NCBI GenBank assembly: GCA_020637335.1
Contig: JACJWC010000004.1
Coordinates: 124,001 to 188,000, forward strand
DNA length: 64,000 bases
Direction of reading: 5' to 3'
DNA from: Acidobacteriota bacterium
GTDB lineage: Bacteria > Acidobacteriota > Holophagae > Acanthopleuribacterales > Acanthopleuribacteraceae
A model generated the notes under the pieces. It did no database searches and was not told where the DNA came from. It saw only the letters and a list, made by a program, of their open reading frames with translations. Below are positions 44,262 to 53,719 of this stretch, piece after piece (position 1 is the stretch's first letter; every line of letters starts with the position of its first letter). Position numbers and translations under genes: made by a program.

Positions 44262-45317
44262 TTGATCCTGGCTATTGAAACTTCTTGTGATGACACTTCG
44301 GTTGCGGTCATTGACGCGAACCGCAAGGCCATCGCGTGCCGGGTTGCCTCCCAAGTCAAAGAGCACACGCCATTCGCTGGTGTCGTGCCCGAAATTGCCA
44401 GTCGTGCACACCTGACCAACCTGCCGCAAGTCTATGAATCCGTGTTATCTGAAGCCCAAATCGACTTGGCTGACCTGCAAGCGATTGCAGTAACGGCGGG
44501 ACCCGGTCTGATCGGCTCGTTGCTGGTCGGTTTTAATTTCGCCAAGGCGCTGGCTTATGCCACCCAGAAGCCATTGTTGGCAGTGAACCACATTCGTGGA
44601 CATGTCTGCGCCTACCAACTCGAACACCCCACGCCGCCCTTCCCCGCTCTGGCGCTGGTCGTCAGTGGCGGCCACACCCATCTGTTCCATGTGGATGCCC
44701 AGCATCGTCTAACCCTTCTGGCCAAAACCGTAGACGATGCCGCTGGCGAAGCCTTCGACAAGTTGGCCAAAATGCTGAATCTCGGGTTTCCAGGCGGTCC
44801 GCAAATTGACAAGCTGGCCCAACAGGGCGATGCCAGCCAGTTCCGCTTCAATCCCTCCAAATTCAGTGATGGTTATTGTCATTTCTCCTACAGCGGGTTC
44901 AAAACCCAGGCGATGCGCTTCATTGAGCAACAACCCGAAGCCTTCCAGGCTAGCCAGGAGCTGCGCGCCAACTTGTGCGCTGCATTCCAGAAAGCGGTTG
45001 TCGACCATTTGTTGGATCGGGTCGCGCGCGCCTGCGACCACTACCCTTTTCAAAGCCTGATTCTCGGTGGGGGTGTTGCCTGCAACTCCGAATTGCGCCG
45101 CCGGTTCAGCGATTTCGGGGCCGAGCGCCAGATGCCAACCCTCATTTCCAGTCCCCGATTCTGCACTGATAACGCTGCCATGATCGGGGTGGAAGGTTGG
45201 CGCTTGTTGGAATCCGGTGAATTGGCGCCGCTTAACCAATCGGCCGATATGAGCTGGAGCCCTTTTGATCAAGTCGATTTATTGCGCACCACACCGCTTT
45301 CCAACGCATCCAACTAG
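44262..45317 (+). CDS. tsaD: tRNA N6-threonylcarbamoyltransferase subunit TsaD
   Basis: 351 residues. The TTG at 44262 is chosen: GGAGGG ends seven bases upstream and the protein then starts ILAIETSCDDTSVAV as TsaD does; the ATG at 44196 would add 22 unrelated residues from a repeat. ASKHA-fold motifs: metal-binding NHIRGHVCAY, VSGGHTHLF, GEAFDKLAKMLNLGFPGG, SYSGFKT and CTDNAAMIG. TsaD, with TsaB/TsaE/TsaC, makes t6A at position 37 of tRNAs that read ANN codons. It precedes lepA with 62 bases between. Confidence 0.95.
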   Translation: MILAIETSCDDTSVAVIDANRKAIACRVASQVKEHTPFAGVVPEIASRAHLTNLPQVYESVLSEAQIDLADLQAIAVTAGPGLIGSLLVGFNFAKALAYATQKPLLAVNHIRGHVCAYQLEHPTPPFPALALVVSGGHTHLFHVDAQHRLTLLAKTVDDAAGEAFDKLAKMLNLGFPGGPQIDKLAQQGDASQFRFNPSKFSDGYCHFSYSGFKTQAMRFIEQQPEAFQASQELRANLCAAFQKAVVDHLLDRVARACDHYPFQSLILGGGVACNSELRRRFSDFGAERQMPTLISSPRFCTDNAAMIGVEGWRLLESGELAPLNQSADMSWSPFDQVDLLRTTPLSNASN

Positions 45318-45379
45318 GAACCACCCCCATTCAATGCTATGATTTGGGGTTTGTTTTGGCGGAGGACCACGATTCAGCA

Positions 45380-47179
45380 ATGGAACAAAAGTACATTCGA
45401 AATTTCAGCATCGTCGCGCACATCGACCACGGGAAATCAACCTTGGCCGACCGCTTCCTGCAATTAACTGGTGCCGTCCAACAACGCGACATGAAAGAGC
45501 AATTGCTCGATGATATGGATTTGGAGCGCGAACGCGGGATTACGATCAAAGCCCACTCTGTTACCATCCCCTACATCGCAAAAGATGGATCCGAATACCA
45601 ATTCAACCTGATCGACACACCGGGCCACGTGGACTTCACCTACGAAGTCAGCCGCTCATTGGCCGCGTGTGAAGGTGCCATCCTCGTCGTCGATGCCGCG
45701 CAAGGTGTTGAAGCACAAACCCTCGCAAACGTTTATTTGGCCTTGGAAAACGATCTCGCTATTTTGCCGGTGCTCAATAAAATCGATTTGCCATCAGCGC
45801 GACCCGATGCGATTAAAGAGCAAATAGAATCCCTGATTGGGTTGGATACCAAAGATGCCCACCTGATTTCGGCCAAAACGGGACTGGGTGTGGCAGAGAT
45901 ATTTGATTCGATCATCGAACACATCCCACCGCCCAGCGGTGACCCAAATGGCCCACTCCGCGCCCTAATTTTTGATGCGTGGTTCGACAGTTACCGCGGC
46001 CTGATCATCCTGGCCCGGATTGTCGATGGCAAGATCCTACCCAAAGACAAAGTCAAGTTTATGGCCACCGAGAGTGAATACGAGGTCAACGAGGTTGGCA
46101 TCTTCACACCCAACATGCGCAAAACGGATGGTCTGGAAACCGGCCAGGTCGGTTACATCATTGCGACGATTAAGACCTTGAATGAGGCTCGGGTGGGCGA
46201 TACCATCACCAACGCAAAACACGGGGCGACCCAACCGCTTGCCGGCTTCAAAGAATCCAAACCCATGGTTTTCGCTGGTTTGTATCCTGTGGAAGCCAAA
46301 GATTATTCCGATTTGCGCGACGCCATGGAAAAACTGCAAATCAACGATACCAGCTTTGTGTTTGAACCGGAAACCTCGGTTGCATTGGGCTTTGGCTTCC
46401 GTTGTGGTTTTTTGGGTCTCTTGCACATGGAAATCATCCAGGAACGCCTCGAACGCGAATTCAATTTAGACCTGATCACCACTGCACCTGGTGTGGCTTA
46501 CCGCATCACCACCATTCGCGGCGATATTGTTTCGGTCGATGCGCCCAGCAAGTTGCCTTCGCCGGCTGAAATCGCCAAATTCGAGGAACCGTTTATCCGC
46601 GGAACGATTCTGACCAACGCGCAATTTGTGGGCGGGATCCTGAAACTGTGCGAGGAACGGCGCGGCGTTCAACGCAAATTAGAGTACATCTCCGAAGATC
46701 GACTGTTGATCGAATACGATTTGCCGCTCAACGAAGTGGTTCTGGATTTCTACGATAAATTAAAGTCGATTTCCAAAGGTTATTCCTCGTTTGACTACCA
46801 CGTCGAGGGTTATTGGGAATCTGAGCTGACCAAGTTAGACATTCTGGTCAACGGCGATGTTGTGGATGCATTGAGCTTAATCGTGCATCGCGATAAGGCC
46901 TTTCATCGCGGTCAGGCCTTGGCCACCAAGATGAAGGAACTGATCCCGCGCCAAATGTTTGATATCGCGATTCAGGCGGCCATGGGCTCACGCATCATCG
47001 CGCGGACAAACGTGAAGGCCCTGCGCAAAAACGTATTGGCCAAATGTTACGGTGGTGACATTTCCCGTAAACGCAAACTTCTTGAAAAACAAAAAGAAGG
47101 TAAGAAACGCATGAAAGCGGTTGGCCGGGTGAGTATTCCCCAAGAGGCCTTCCTGGCCATGCTGAAAGTAGACGAATAA
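45380..47179 (+). CDS. lepA: Elongation factor 4 (LepA)
   Basis: 599 residues from the ATG at 45380, giving MEQKYIRNFSIVAHIDHGKST, the usual start; an in-frame TTG at 45344 is not used. GTPase motifs AHIDHGKST, DTPGHVDF and LNKID are followed by the EF-4 specific C-terminal domain with KCYGGDISRKRKLLEKQKEGKKRMK. This ribosome-associated GTPase affects back-translocation and initiation. The stop overlaps the yhbY start (TAATG). Confidence 0.97.
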   Translation: MEQKYIRNFSIVAHIDHGKSTLADRFLQLTGAVQQRDMKEQLLDDMDLERERGITIKAHSVTIPYIAKDGSEYQFNLIDTPGHVDFTYEVSRSLAACEGAILVVDAAQGVEAQTLANVYLALENDLAILPVLNKIDLPSARPDAIKEQIESLIGLDTKDAHLISAKTGLGVAEIFDSIIEHIPPPSGDPNGPLRALIFDAWFDSYRGLIILARIVDGKILPKDKVKFMATESEYEVNEVGIFTPNMRKTDGLETGQVGYIIATIKTLNEARVGDTITNAKHGATQPLAGFKESKPMVFAGLYPVEAKDYSDLRDAMEKLQINDTSFVFEPETSVALGFGFRCGFLGLLHMEIIQERLEREFNLDLITTAPGVAYRITTIRGDIVSVDAPSKLPSPAEIAKFEEPFIRGTILTNAQFVGGILKLCEERRGVQRKLEYISEDRLLIEYDLPLNEVVLDFYDKLKSISKGYSSFDYHVEGYWESELTKLDILVNGDVVDALSLIVHRDKAFHRGQALATKMKELIPRQMFDIAIQAAMGSRIIARTNVKALRKNVLAKCYGGDISRKRKLLEKQKEGKKRMKAVGRVSIPQEAFLAMLKVDE

Positions 47180-47475
47180 TGACCTTGGAACTAAACCCCA
47201 AACAACGACGCTTCCTCAAACAAAACGCACATCACCTCAAGCCGATCATGCAGATCGGCAAGGAAGCATTAACCCCAGCACTGCTGGCCGAGTTGGATCG
47301 CCAATTAGAGATCCACGAACTGATGAAGATCCGGGTGTTAAACAATTGCCTGGTGCCCTGGAGTGAAATGGCGCCAAAGATGGACGAGGTATCAGCCAGC
47401 ATTGTGCAGAAAGTCGGCCACATCGTGACCTTGTTTCGCCAGCGCCAAAAGGATTCGGGATTCAAATTGACATGA
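47179..47475 (+). CDS. yhbY: YhbY-type CRM-domain RNA-binding protein
   Basis: 98 residues, entirely one CRM domain: LNPKQRRFLKQNAHHLKPIMQIGKEALT, with the GKEAL element and a conserved basic N-terminus. The family binds pre-50S ribosomal particles and assists assembly. It overlaps lepA by one base and moaC by four (ATGA), so it is translationally coupled on both sides. Its co-occurrence with lepA is consistent with a ribosome-related role. Confidence 0.92.
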   Translation: MTLELNPKQRRFLKQNAHHLKPIMQIGKEALTPALLAELDRQLEIHELMKIRVLNNCLVPWSEMAPKMDEVSASIVQKVGHIVTLFRQRQKDSGFKLT

Positions 47476-47948
47476 AGGAACAGCCGTTTAATCACCTGGA
47501 CGCCGATGGCAAGAGTCGCATGGTCGATGTCGGCCACAAGTCGGTGACTAAGCGCATTGCAATTGCAGAAGGTTCCCTTCAAGTCCCCGAATCTGTCATT
47601 CAAAAATTGAGCAAGTTACCCAAAGGCAACCCGATAGAAGTGGCACGCATCGCTGGCATCATGGCGGCTAAACGCACCTCTGACCTGATCCCGCTCTGCC
47701 ATCCGATCACCTTGGAAAAAGTCCAAGTCGATATTCGGGTCGAAAAAGCAGCAATCCATGTGGAAGCCACGGTTCAATGCCAGGGCAAAACCGGCGTTGA
47801 GATGGAAGCCTTAACGGCGGTTTCTGCAACCTTGTTGACCTTATATGACATGCTGAAGAGCCAAAGTCATGACATGACCCTCTCCAATATTAGCTTGTTG
47901 GAAAAAAGTGGTGGAAAAAGCGGGACATACCAGAAATCGCGCCAATAA
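47472..47948 (+). CDS. moaC: Cyclic pyranopterin monophosphate synthase MoaC
   Basis: 158 residues, full family length. MVDVGHKSVTKRIAIAEG, IPLCHPI (active-site histidine), and GVEMEALTAVSATLLTLYDM are the family signatures. It forms cyclic pyranopterin monophosphate in molybdenum cofactor synthesis, with MoaA elsewhere. It overlaps yhbY by four bases. No other mo- genes are in the window, so molybdoenzymes are presumably encoded elsewhere. Confidence 0.95.
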   Translation: MKEQPFNHLDADGKSRMVDVGHKSVTKRIAIAEGSLQVPESVIQKLSKLPKGNPIEVARIAGIMAAKRTSDLIPLCHPITLEKVQVDIRVEKAAIHVEATVQCQGKTGVEMEALTAVSATLLTLYDMLKSQSHDMTLSNISLLEKSGGKSGTYQKSRQ

Positions 47949-47952
47949 ATCC

Positions 47953-47981
47953 TTGTCTCCCAACGGTTCTGCCCTTATAAA
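47953..47981 (+). promoter_or_regulatory. Promoter with 17-bp spacer upstream of a small orphan gene
   Basis: TTGTCT (47953-47958) and TATAAA (47976-47981) are exactly 17 bases apart, matching 4/6 and 5/6 consensus bases. Predicted start of transcription is near 47988, about 30 bases before the small gene at 48019. Confidence 0.55.
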
Positions 47982-48018
47982 TGGAGTAACTACCCATTTT
48001 TAACAACGGGATGGGTCC

Positions 48019-48294
48019 GTGCGTATTCTCTCAGGCCTGGATAGTTATAGACAAAATCTACCGGTTGAAACGCCTCGACCGGAGAAGAATTCTTTTGCCC
48101 TGGCCAATCCACAGCCGATTGACGTCACCGATTCTTATGAACCTTTTGATCTGGAAGCAGCCTACCAGGCCAGCAAAACCTTTCAATTCAACCGCTACCC
48201 GGCTGAAAGGGTCGCGCCCAGTCAAATCGTGCAGCGCTACCAAAATGCCGTGGCCAGTCCGCGTTTTGGCGATTTAGTCGACGTAGTCGCCTAA
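48019..48294 (+). CDS. Small hypothetical protein, unrecognised
   Basis: 91 residues with a GTG start preceded by GGGATGGG. No family recognised. It is polar, Pro/Ala-rich in the first half, with a short amphipathic segment later (APSQIVQRYQNAVASPRF); no signal peptide. A good promoter lies ~30 bases upstream, and the gene ends 4 bases before the convergent GAF-type gene, which supports a real gene. Small size and an amphipathic C-terminal part would fit a regulatory protein, but that is speculation. Confidence 0.5.
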   Translation: MRILSGLDSYRQNLPVETPRPEKNSFALANPQPIDVTDSYEPFDLEAAYQASKTFQFNRYPAERVAPSQIVQRYQNAVASPRFGDLVDVVA

Positions 48295-48298
48295 TTTT

Positions 48299-49720
48299 CT
48301 ATTGGGGTTCCGCGGTTTCGACCAACCCAAACGAGGCCAACAGGTCGTCCTGGAGCAAGTTGATCAGGTGACCCAAAGCTGCTAAGTCCTCATATTCAAA
48401 GGGGTCGTCTTGTCGATTGGCCACCATGGCCACCAAGGTGACACGGTCTTCCTTAATGACAGGTGTACACACGCAATTGCGCACGCGAGGATGCCCGGAA
48501 GGCAAATAAAATTGGCGTTTATCTAATCCGTCCCACAATACTGGCTCGCGTTTAAATACGAGGTCGTAATAAAGCCCGCCTTCCAATTCACTGAAAAAAA
48601 GCATTTCCATGCCATCATCCCCGTTTTTGCTGACCAGATGCATACCCATCAGATCTGGAAAACACAAGGTGGCCGTGTTGGCACGCAGGAAATGCCGCAT
48701 GGAAGAGAGCATCTTCTCGATAAAAGATTTGCCTTTTGGATATAAGTGCATCATTTGCCAAATTTGAAGCGTTTGCCCGAGCCGATCGTGCATGGACTGC
48801 AGGCGTCGATAACGCGTTTCCAGGTCGGCCAAGTCTAATTGCATCTCCATGTTGTGCTGTTTGACCTGCTGGTTTTCGTTAACTGCGTGAATGAACTGTT
48901 TTTCGCGTTCCAGGCCAAATTGCAACGCATGGTAGATGGCAACCATGAACTTAAGCGATTGCGAAATATGCAATTCTTCAGGATGGTTCCACTTTTCATG
49001 GGTACTGCCCAAAACCAGACCAGCAAACGTGTCCTGTTCGCTCACGCCGCAAACGAGTAAGTTCTTGACCTTAAGGCCATTTTTCTCGGCGAGCACCAAT
49101 TGGGGGACTTGGCCTTTGATCATCAGGTCGATTTCTTTATTTTCGACTAGTTGTTGAAAAGGCCGAGCGTCGGACTCACTTGCGGAGTAAACACCAGTCA
49201 CAGCCTCTTTATGCGCCTTTTTAATGCGGATATAGGCAAAATCCGCTCCGTATTGATCAGACACCAAAGCAAGCAGAAAAGGAAAAACCTGATCCTGCGC
49301 AGAGAGCAAACGAAACCGGTGCAGCACGCTCAATAGGTCGGGCGTTTGACCCTCCAATTGGAGGCAGACACATTTACGAATCAGACTAACGATATGGGCA
49401 AAATCCCTTTTGGGCTTAAGGTTCGACCGACTGAAATCACAAATCAGCTCCAGAACCATGCCATTTTGCAAGGATTCTTTAAGCGCAAAAAGGTCTGGTC
49501 CAATTTTGTGACAGCCTTCCTGGGAGGCTGAGAGTTCAGCGGCAACCGACCCGACTTGGGCAACCGGCGTCTCATCCAGCTTCATGCGGATGGCAATACT
49601 CCACAGGCGAACAAAATCCTGAAAAATAGGCTGAATCCGACGCCCCAACTCCATATGTGATTGAACCATTCCCGTCACCGCGTTGTATTCGACTTGATCA
49701 AATCCTATCACGGGACGCAA
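48299..49720 (-). CDS. GAF-type signalling protein with coiled coil
   Basis: 473 residues from TTG 49720; the ATG at 49669 is an equally possible start (456 residues). No membrane segments. A GAF-like domain is likely at about 140-270 (VSDQYGADFAYIRIKKA, NLLVCGVSEQDTFAGLVLG). A coiled coil follows (about 285-330, ENQQVKQHNMEMQLDLADLETRYRRL), then a second GAF-like domain (about 345-465, RANTATLCFPDLMG, CTPVIKEDRVTLVAMVA). No kinase, GGDEF or helix-turn-helix output domain is present. It probably senses a ligand and passes the signal to a partner protein; none is nearby. Confidence 0.6.
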   Translation of the reverse strand: MRPVIGFDQVEYNAVTGMVQSHMELGRRIQPIFQDFVRLWSIAIRMKLDETPVAQVGSVAAELSASQEGCHKIGPDLFALKESLQNGMVLELICDFSRSNLKPKRDFAHIVSLIRKCVCLQLEGQTPDLLSVLHRFRLLSAQDQVFPFLLALVSDQYGADFAYIRIKKAHKEAVTGVYSASESDARPFQQLVENKEIDLMIKGQVPQLVLAEKNGLKVKNLLVCGVSEQDTFAGLVLGSTHEKWNHPEELHISQSLKFMVAIYHALQFGLEREKQFIHAVNENQQVKQHNMEMQLDLADLETRYRRLQSMHDRLGQTLQIWQMMHLYPKGKSFIEKMLSSMRHFLRANTATLCFPDLMGMHLVSKNGDDGMEMLFFSELEGGLYYDLVFKREPVLWDGLDKRQFYLPSGHPRVRNCVCTPVIKEDRVTLVAMVANRQDDPFEYEDLAALGHLINLLQDDLLASFGLVETAEPQ

Positions 49721-49744
49721 TCATGCAAAACAGAGAAGGCAGCC

Positions 49745-50869
49745 CTAGGTGAGCAGACGGACCAAGATCTGTAGCGTTTGATCGATATCCCCCGTGGAAT
49801 TGGCGGGTGAAAGCGAAAAGCGTACAGAGCCGCGGGCTTCCTTTTCCGTTAAGCCCATTGCCAACAGGGATTTACTGACAGAGAGCGAACGGGAATGGCA
49901 AGCGGATCCCGAACTCGCAAATACCCCGGCCCGATCGAGTTTGATCAAGAGGATATTGCCATCCATGCCGACGAATTGAACCGAACTGGTTTGGGGTAAT
50001 CGGGCAAAGTCCTGAAAATTAATCATGACCCTTTTCCCAAAGCGCGCCAGTAATTCCGCTTCAAAACGATCACGCAAATCTGAAACAGTTTTGTATTTTT
50101 CAGGATTGGCCAAGGCTGCCGCCGCCCCGAACCCGACTATACCCGCCACGTTTTCTGTGCCTGCTCGGCGCTGATTTTCCTGGGGACCACCATGGACCAA
50201 GGCTTCGAGTTTCAAACCCCGACGCACCCACAACGCCCCTACCCCTTTGGGTCCATGGCATTTGTGGGCCGAAATGCTGACCATATCCAAGCCTATTTGT
50301 TCCGGCGAAAAGGCAATTTTGCCAAAGGCTTGGATGGCATCCGAATGGAGAAGAGCCCCCACTTTTTTGCAGTGTTGGGCGATTTCAGGCAGAGGAAACA
50401 GGATTCCCGTTTCGTTGTGGGCCGCCATTACCGAAACCAACAGGGTTTCTTCATCAATGGCCTGGGAAAAAGGCGCCAGACTTACCCGACCCTGCTCGGC
50501 CACAAACGGAACTTCAACCGTTGAAAATCCGAATTTGCCCAGCCATTTGGCTGTTTCTTTTACCGCCGAATGTTCCAAGGCACTAATAACAATCTTTTTA
50601 CGCCCGGTCAGGTTGGCAAAAGCCACACCCAGAAGAGCCTGATTGTCCGCTTCCGTACCCGAGCCAGTAAAAGTGATTTCGCTCGCGCCAACACCTAGAG
50701 CCTGGGCCACCTGATGGCGCGAACGTTCGATGGCGGCTCGCGCTTGAACACCCAGTTCGTAAATGGAGTTGGGGTTTCCAAAGGCCGATTCCAAAAACGG
50801 CAACATGGCCTGCCGTACTTCGGGCAGAATTTCGGTTGTCGCGTTGTTATCCAAGTAGATCCCGCTCAT
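49745..50869 (-). CDS. Cysteine desulfurase (NifS/IscS family)
   Basis: 374 residues from ATG 50869 (AGGA upstream); a GTG three codons earlier is too close to that ribosome-binding site. Class V PLP enzyme: YLDNNATTEI at the N-terminus, GSGTEADNQALLG, PLP-lysine in SAHKCHGPKGVGALW and the persulfide Cys in GSACHSRSLSVS. It removes sulfur from cysteine for Fe-S clusters or tRNA thiolation. No iscU, iscA or mnmA neighbours here, so the acceptor is unclear. Confidence 0.92.
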   Translation of the reverse strand: MSGIYLDNNATTEILPEVRQAMLPFLESAFGNPNSIYELGVQARAAIERSRHQVAQALGVGASEITFTGSGTEADNQALLGVAFANLTGRKKIVISALEHSAVKETAKWLGKFGFSTVEVPFVAEQGRVSLAPFSQAIDEETLLVSVMAAHNETGILFPLPEIAQHCKKVGALLHSDAIQAFGKIAFSPEQIGLDMVSISAHKCHGPKGVGALWVRRGLKLEALVHGGPQENQRRAGTENVAGIVGFGAAAALANPEKYKTVSDLRDRFEAELLARFGKRVMINFQDFARLPQTSSVQFVGMDGNILLIKLDRAGVFASSGSACHSRSLSVSKSLLAMGLTEKEARGSVRFSLSPANSTGDIDQTLQILVRLLT

Positions 50870-50981
50870 AACCGGCACATCCTAGCATGCCTGAAGCGTG
50901 ATCGGGAAGCTGAGAACCTTGACAGAACGGGCACCAGCTATCAGACTAGCGGCGAATTATTGATCCACGCGTGGGGGTTTC

Positions 50982-53120
50982 ATGCGCACCTTTTATTTGG
51001 TAATTTTGGGCATTTGCGGCCAGGTTTTATGGGCCCAAAACCATAAGGTGGTTGTGTTGGGCTTTGATGGTGCCGACCATCACCTGATCAGCCAATACAT
51101 GGCGGAAGGAAAACTACCACACCTACAAAAACTCGCCGAACAGGGTGGTTTTGAAGCCTTGATGCCCACGAATCCACCCCAAACACCGGTCAGTTGGTCC
51201 ACCTTTGCAACAGGGCTCAGCCCCGGTGAAACGGAGATTCTGGACTTTATCAAACGCAAAGAGGGCGCTTACCTGCCCAGTTACGCGCTGCAAGGCGAAA
51301 CGACGAAGACGGTTTTGTTTGGCGAAAAAAACCCGGTTTATTTGCCCTTGATCGCCTTCGTCCTGAGTTTCCTGATTTTGGGACTTTTTCTATTTCTGGT
51401 GCGAAACCGCAAATGGCGTTACGGCATCAGCGCCGTATTGGCGCTTGCCATCAGTGGCTTGGCTTTTTTTGCCGCTAAGAATTGGCTCCCGACCGCTATG
51501 CCGGCAGCTTATACGGTTCGTCAGGGCACACCCATTTGGCAGATCCTGGCCGATCAGGGCCGCACCGCCAGTGTGATTCGGTTGCCGGTCACCTTTCCAG
51601 CCGAAAAACTCAATGGCCAAATGATCTCAGGCCTGCCAGTCCCCGACATTCGCGGCACTATTGGCAAACCGACCATTTATACCAATGATCCGTTTTTTAA
51701 GGCGGGCAGCAATCAATTCAGCGTGGAAGTTAAAATCCTTGACGGACAAGGCACCTATGAAACGGACATTCTCGGACCTGCCAACAAGCTTTTTTACTCT
51801 GAAACCGCACGAAACGAGGCGTTAAAGCGCGGTCAGCCCTATGAGTTCGTCAAAGATTTTTCTGCGCCCTTGGAAATCATCCCCGGCGACCCTTTTACCT
51901 TAAAGGTCCAAGGTCAAACCCTCCAACTCAAACCCAAGCAATGGTCGCCCTATGTGACTTTTGAGTACAAGGTTAACCCGCTTATCACCTTAAAAGGATT
52001 TGGCAAATTCTACTTAGACCAGGTGGAACCCTATTTCAAGCTGTACCTGGGACCGGTCAACTTGCACCCCGACATGCCCTTACCGCTCTCCTACCCGTCA
52101 GATCTGGCCAAAAAAGTGTATGCCGAAGAACCCTACGAAACGATTGGATGGGCAATTGATACCTGGTCGATTTCATCAGGCTTAATGGATGAGGAACATT
52201 TCCTTTCCGACCTGCAACAGACGGTCGATCGGTTTGAAGGTCTCATGGAGGAGTTCCTGACCCAATCCGATTCGGAACTCTACATCCAAGTTTTCAGTTT
52301 CACCGACTTGGTGGGTCATGTGCTCTGGCGTTTCATGGACACAGAACATCCGCTTTACCAAGCCGACAAGGCCGAACGCTACCAGCAGGCGGTATTGGAG
52401 GCCTATCAACGCATGGACAACATCGTCGGCAAAGCCATGGACAAACTCGACCTGCAACAAACCACTCTCTTGGTCTGTTCGGATCACGGCTTCGCCTCCT
52501 TCCGCCACCAATTCAATTACAACACCTGGCTCGTCAAAAACGGGTTTATGAGTCTTAAGCGCAATGTTTTGGGTGAGGCCATGAAGCTGGATGACCTGCA
52601 AACCGGATCAACGCCGTTCAGTTCGGTCGATTGGGAGAACACCAAAGCCTATGCCCTGGGGCTGGGCATGATCTACATTAATCTTCAAGGCCGTGAACCC
52701 AATGGATCAGTAAAACCCGAGGAATACGAAGCGGTCCGCCTGGAGATCAAACAAGCATTGGAAGCTTATCAAGATGAAAACGGCATCTTTCCTGTCAAAG
52801 CGGTGTATTTCCGGGAGGAAATGTATCCCAGTTTTGATGCGGCCATCACCCCCGATATTCGAGTCGCCAACCGGGCACCCTATCGGGTCTCCTGGGACAC
52901 AACCTTGGGCGGAATGCCCGCCAAAATTACAGAAGACAACCTGCAGAATTGGAGTGGTGACCACTGTTCTCTGGACCCATCTGAGGTACCCGGTGTGCTG
53001 TTCAGTTCCAAACCGATCAAACAAGCTGACCCCCAAATGTTGGACATGTGCCCAAGCATGTTAGGTCTTCTCGGCATCCAACCCACGTCCACCATGAAAG
53101 GCCGTAACCTATTTGAATAA
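50982..53120 (+). CDS. Alkaline-phosphatase-superfamily phosphodiesterase/transferase, envelope
   Basis: 712 residues with a signal peptide (1-18). The superfamily metal site is present in order: LGFDGADHH (Asp), nucleophile in PVSWSTFATG (Thr/Ser), FTDLVGHVLW (Asp/His), CSDHGF (Asp/His) and SGDHC (His). Type I phosphodiesterase/nucleotide pyrophosphatases have this set. A pair of membrane helices (about 112-135 and 145-163) interrupts the catalytic domain after the nucleophile motif. GGGGG precedes the ATG. The substrate may be a phosphodiester in the envelope, or a glycan modifier; this is not settled. Confidence 0.78.
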   Translation: MRTFYLVILGICGQVLWAQNHKVVVLGFDGADHHLISQYMAEGKLPHLQKLAEQGGFEALMPTNPPQTPVSWSTFATGLSPGETEILDFIKRKEGAYLPSYALQGETTKTVLFGEKNPVYLPLIAFVLSFLILGLFLFLVRNRKWRYGISAVLALAISGLAFFAAKNWLPTAMPAAYTVRQGTPIWQILADQGRTASVIRLPVTFPAEKLNGQMISGLPVPDIRGTIGKPTIYTNDPFFKAGSNQFSVEVKILDGQGTYETDILGPANKLFYSETARNEALKRGQPYEFVKDFSAPLEIIPGDPFTLKVQGQTLQLKPKQWSPYVTFEYKVNPLITLKGFGKFYLDQVEPYFKLYLGPVNLHPDMPLPLSYPSDLAKKVYAEEPYETIGWAIDTWSISSGLMDEEHFLSDLQQTVDRFEGLMEEFLTQSDSELYIQVFSFTDLVGHVLWRFMDTEHPLYQADKAERYQQAVLEAYQRMDNIVGKAMDKLDLQQTTLLVCSDHGFASFRHQFNYNTWLVKNGFMSLKRNVLGEAMKLDDLQTGSTPFSSVDWENTKAYALGLGMIYINLQGREPNGSVKPEEYEAVRLEIKQALEAYQDENGIFPVKAVYFREEMYPSFDAAITPDIRVANRAPYRVSWDTTLGGMPAKITEDNLQNWSGDHCSLDPSEVPGVLFSSKPIKQADPQMLDMCPSMLGLLGIQPTSTMKGRNLFE

Positions 53121-53185
53121 GCATAACCGTCAACAATAGCTTGGACGGAAGGGCCCAATCACAATGACAAAACCGGAGCTTTAAG

Positions 53186-53716
53186 ATGTTACGCAACTAT
53201 TCCCTTATGTTTTTGTTTTTAATGGCCGGCCCGGGTTGGACTCAAGACCCGCAAAGCGAGTGGTCCGCAGGTTTTCAGCGGTTGAGGTTTCTTGAAGGAT
53301 CCTGGGCAGCCGTGCCCCAAAATCCCAATGCGGATGGGAGCTGGTCACCTCAGAACGAGATTCAATTTACCGTCAGTCCATCTCTTGGTGAAAAATACCT
53401 GGAAACGGAAGTCCATCAAGCTGCTTACACCTACCATTTGATTTTTTCATTTGATCAGGCCCAGGGCCAATACCGGGTGGTTTCTTACGATGACCAGTCC
53501 GGGTTGGTGGATGTGTATGAAGGTCAATTTCTAGATGATGGCAGCCTTCAAGTATCCAACTTGAAACCGGGGACTCACTACCTTTACCAGGGCCAAAAGG
53601 TTTACAACCGTATGGCACTTAAGCCAAAAGCCCAAGGATGGACCTGGCTCATAGAAGCAAGCACAGACGGGCAATCCTGGCTTCCCCAATTGAAAGTGGA
53701 TATAAATCCGAAGTAA
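53186..53716 (+). CDS. Secreted small beta-barrel-like protein
   Basis: 176 residues with a signal peptide (1-19, ending GPGWTQ). RLRFLEGSWAAVPQ and the later YHLIFSFDQAQGQYRVVSYDDQSG recall DUF1579/DUF6265-type proteins, a lipocalin-like small-barrel group. No enzyme residues are recognised. CCGGAG precedes the ATG. It converges on the HTTM-DCC gene with three bases between. The function is unknown. Confidence 0.55.
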   Translation: MLRNYSLMFLFLMAGPGWTQDPQSEWSAGFQRLRFLEGSWAAVPQNPNADGSWSPQNEIQFTVSPSLGEKYLETEVHQAAYTYHLIFSFDQAQGQYRVVSYDDQSGLVDVYEGQFLDDGSLQVSNLKPGTHYLYQGQKVYNRMALKPKAQGWTWLIEASTDGQSWLPQLKVDINPK

Positions 53717-53719
53717 GGT

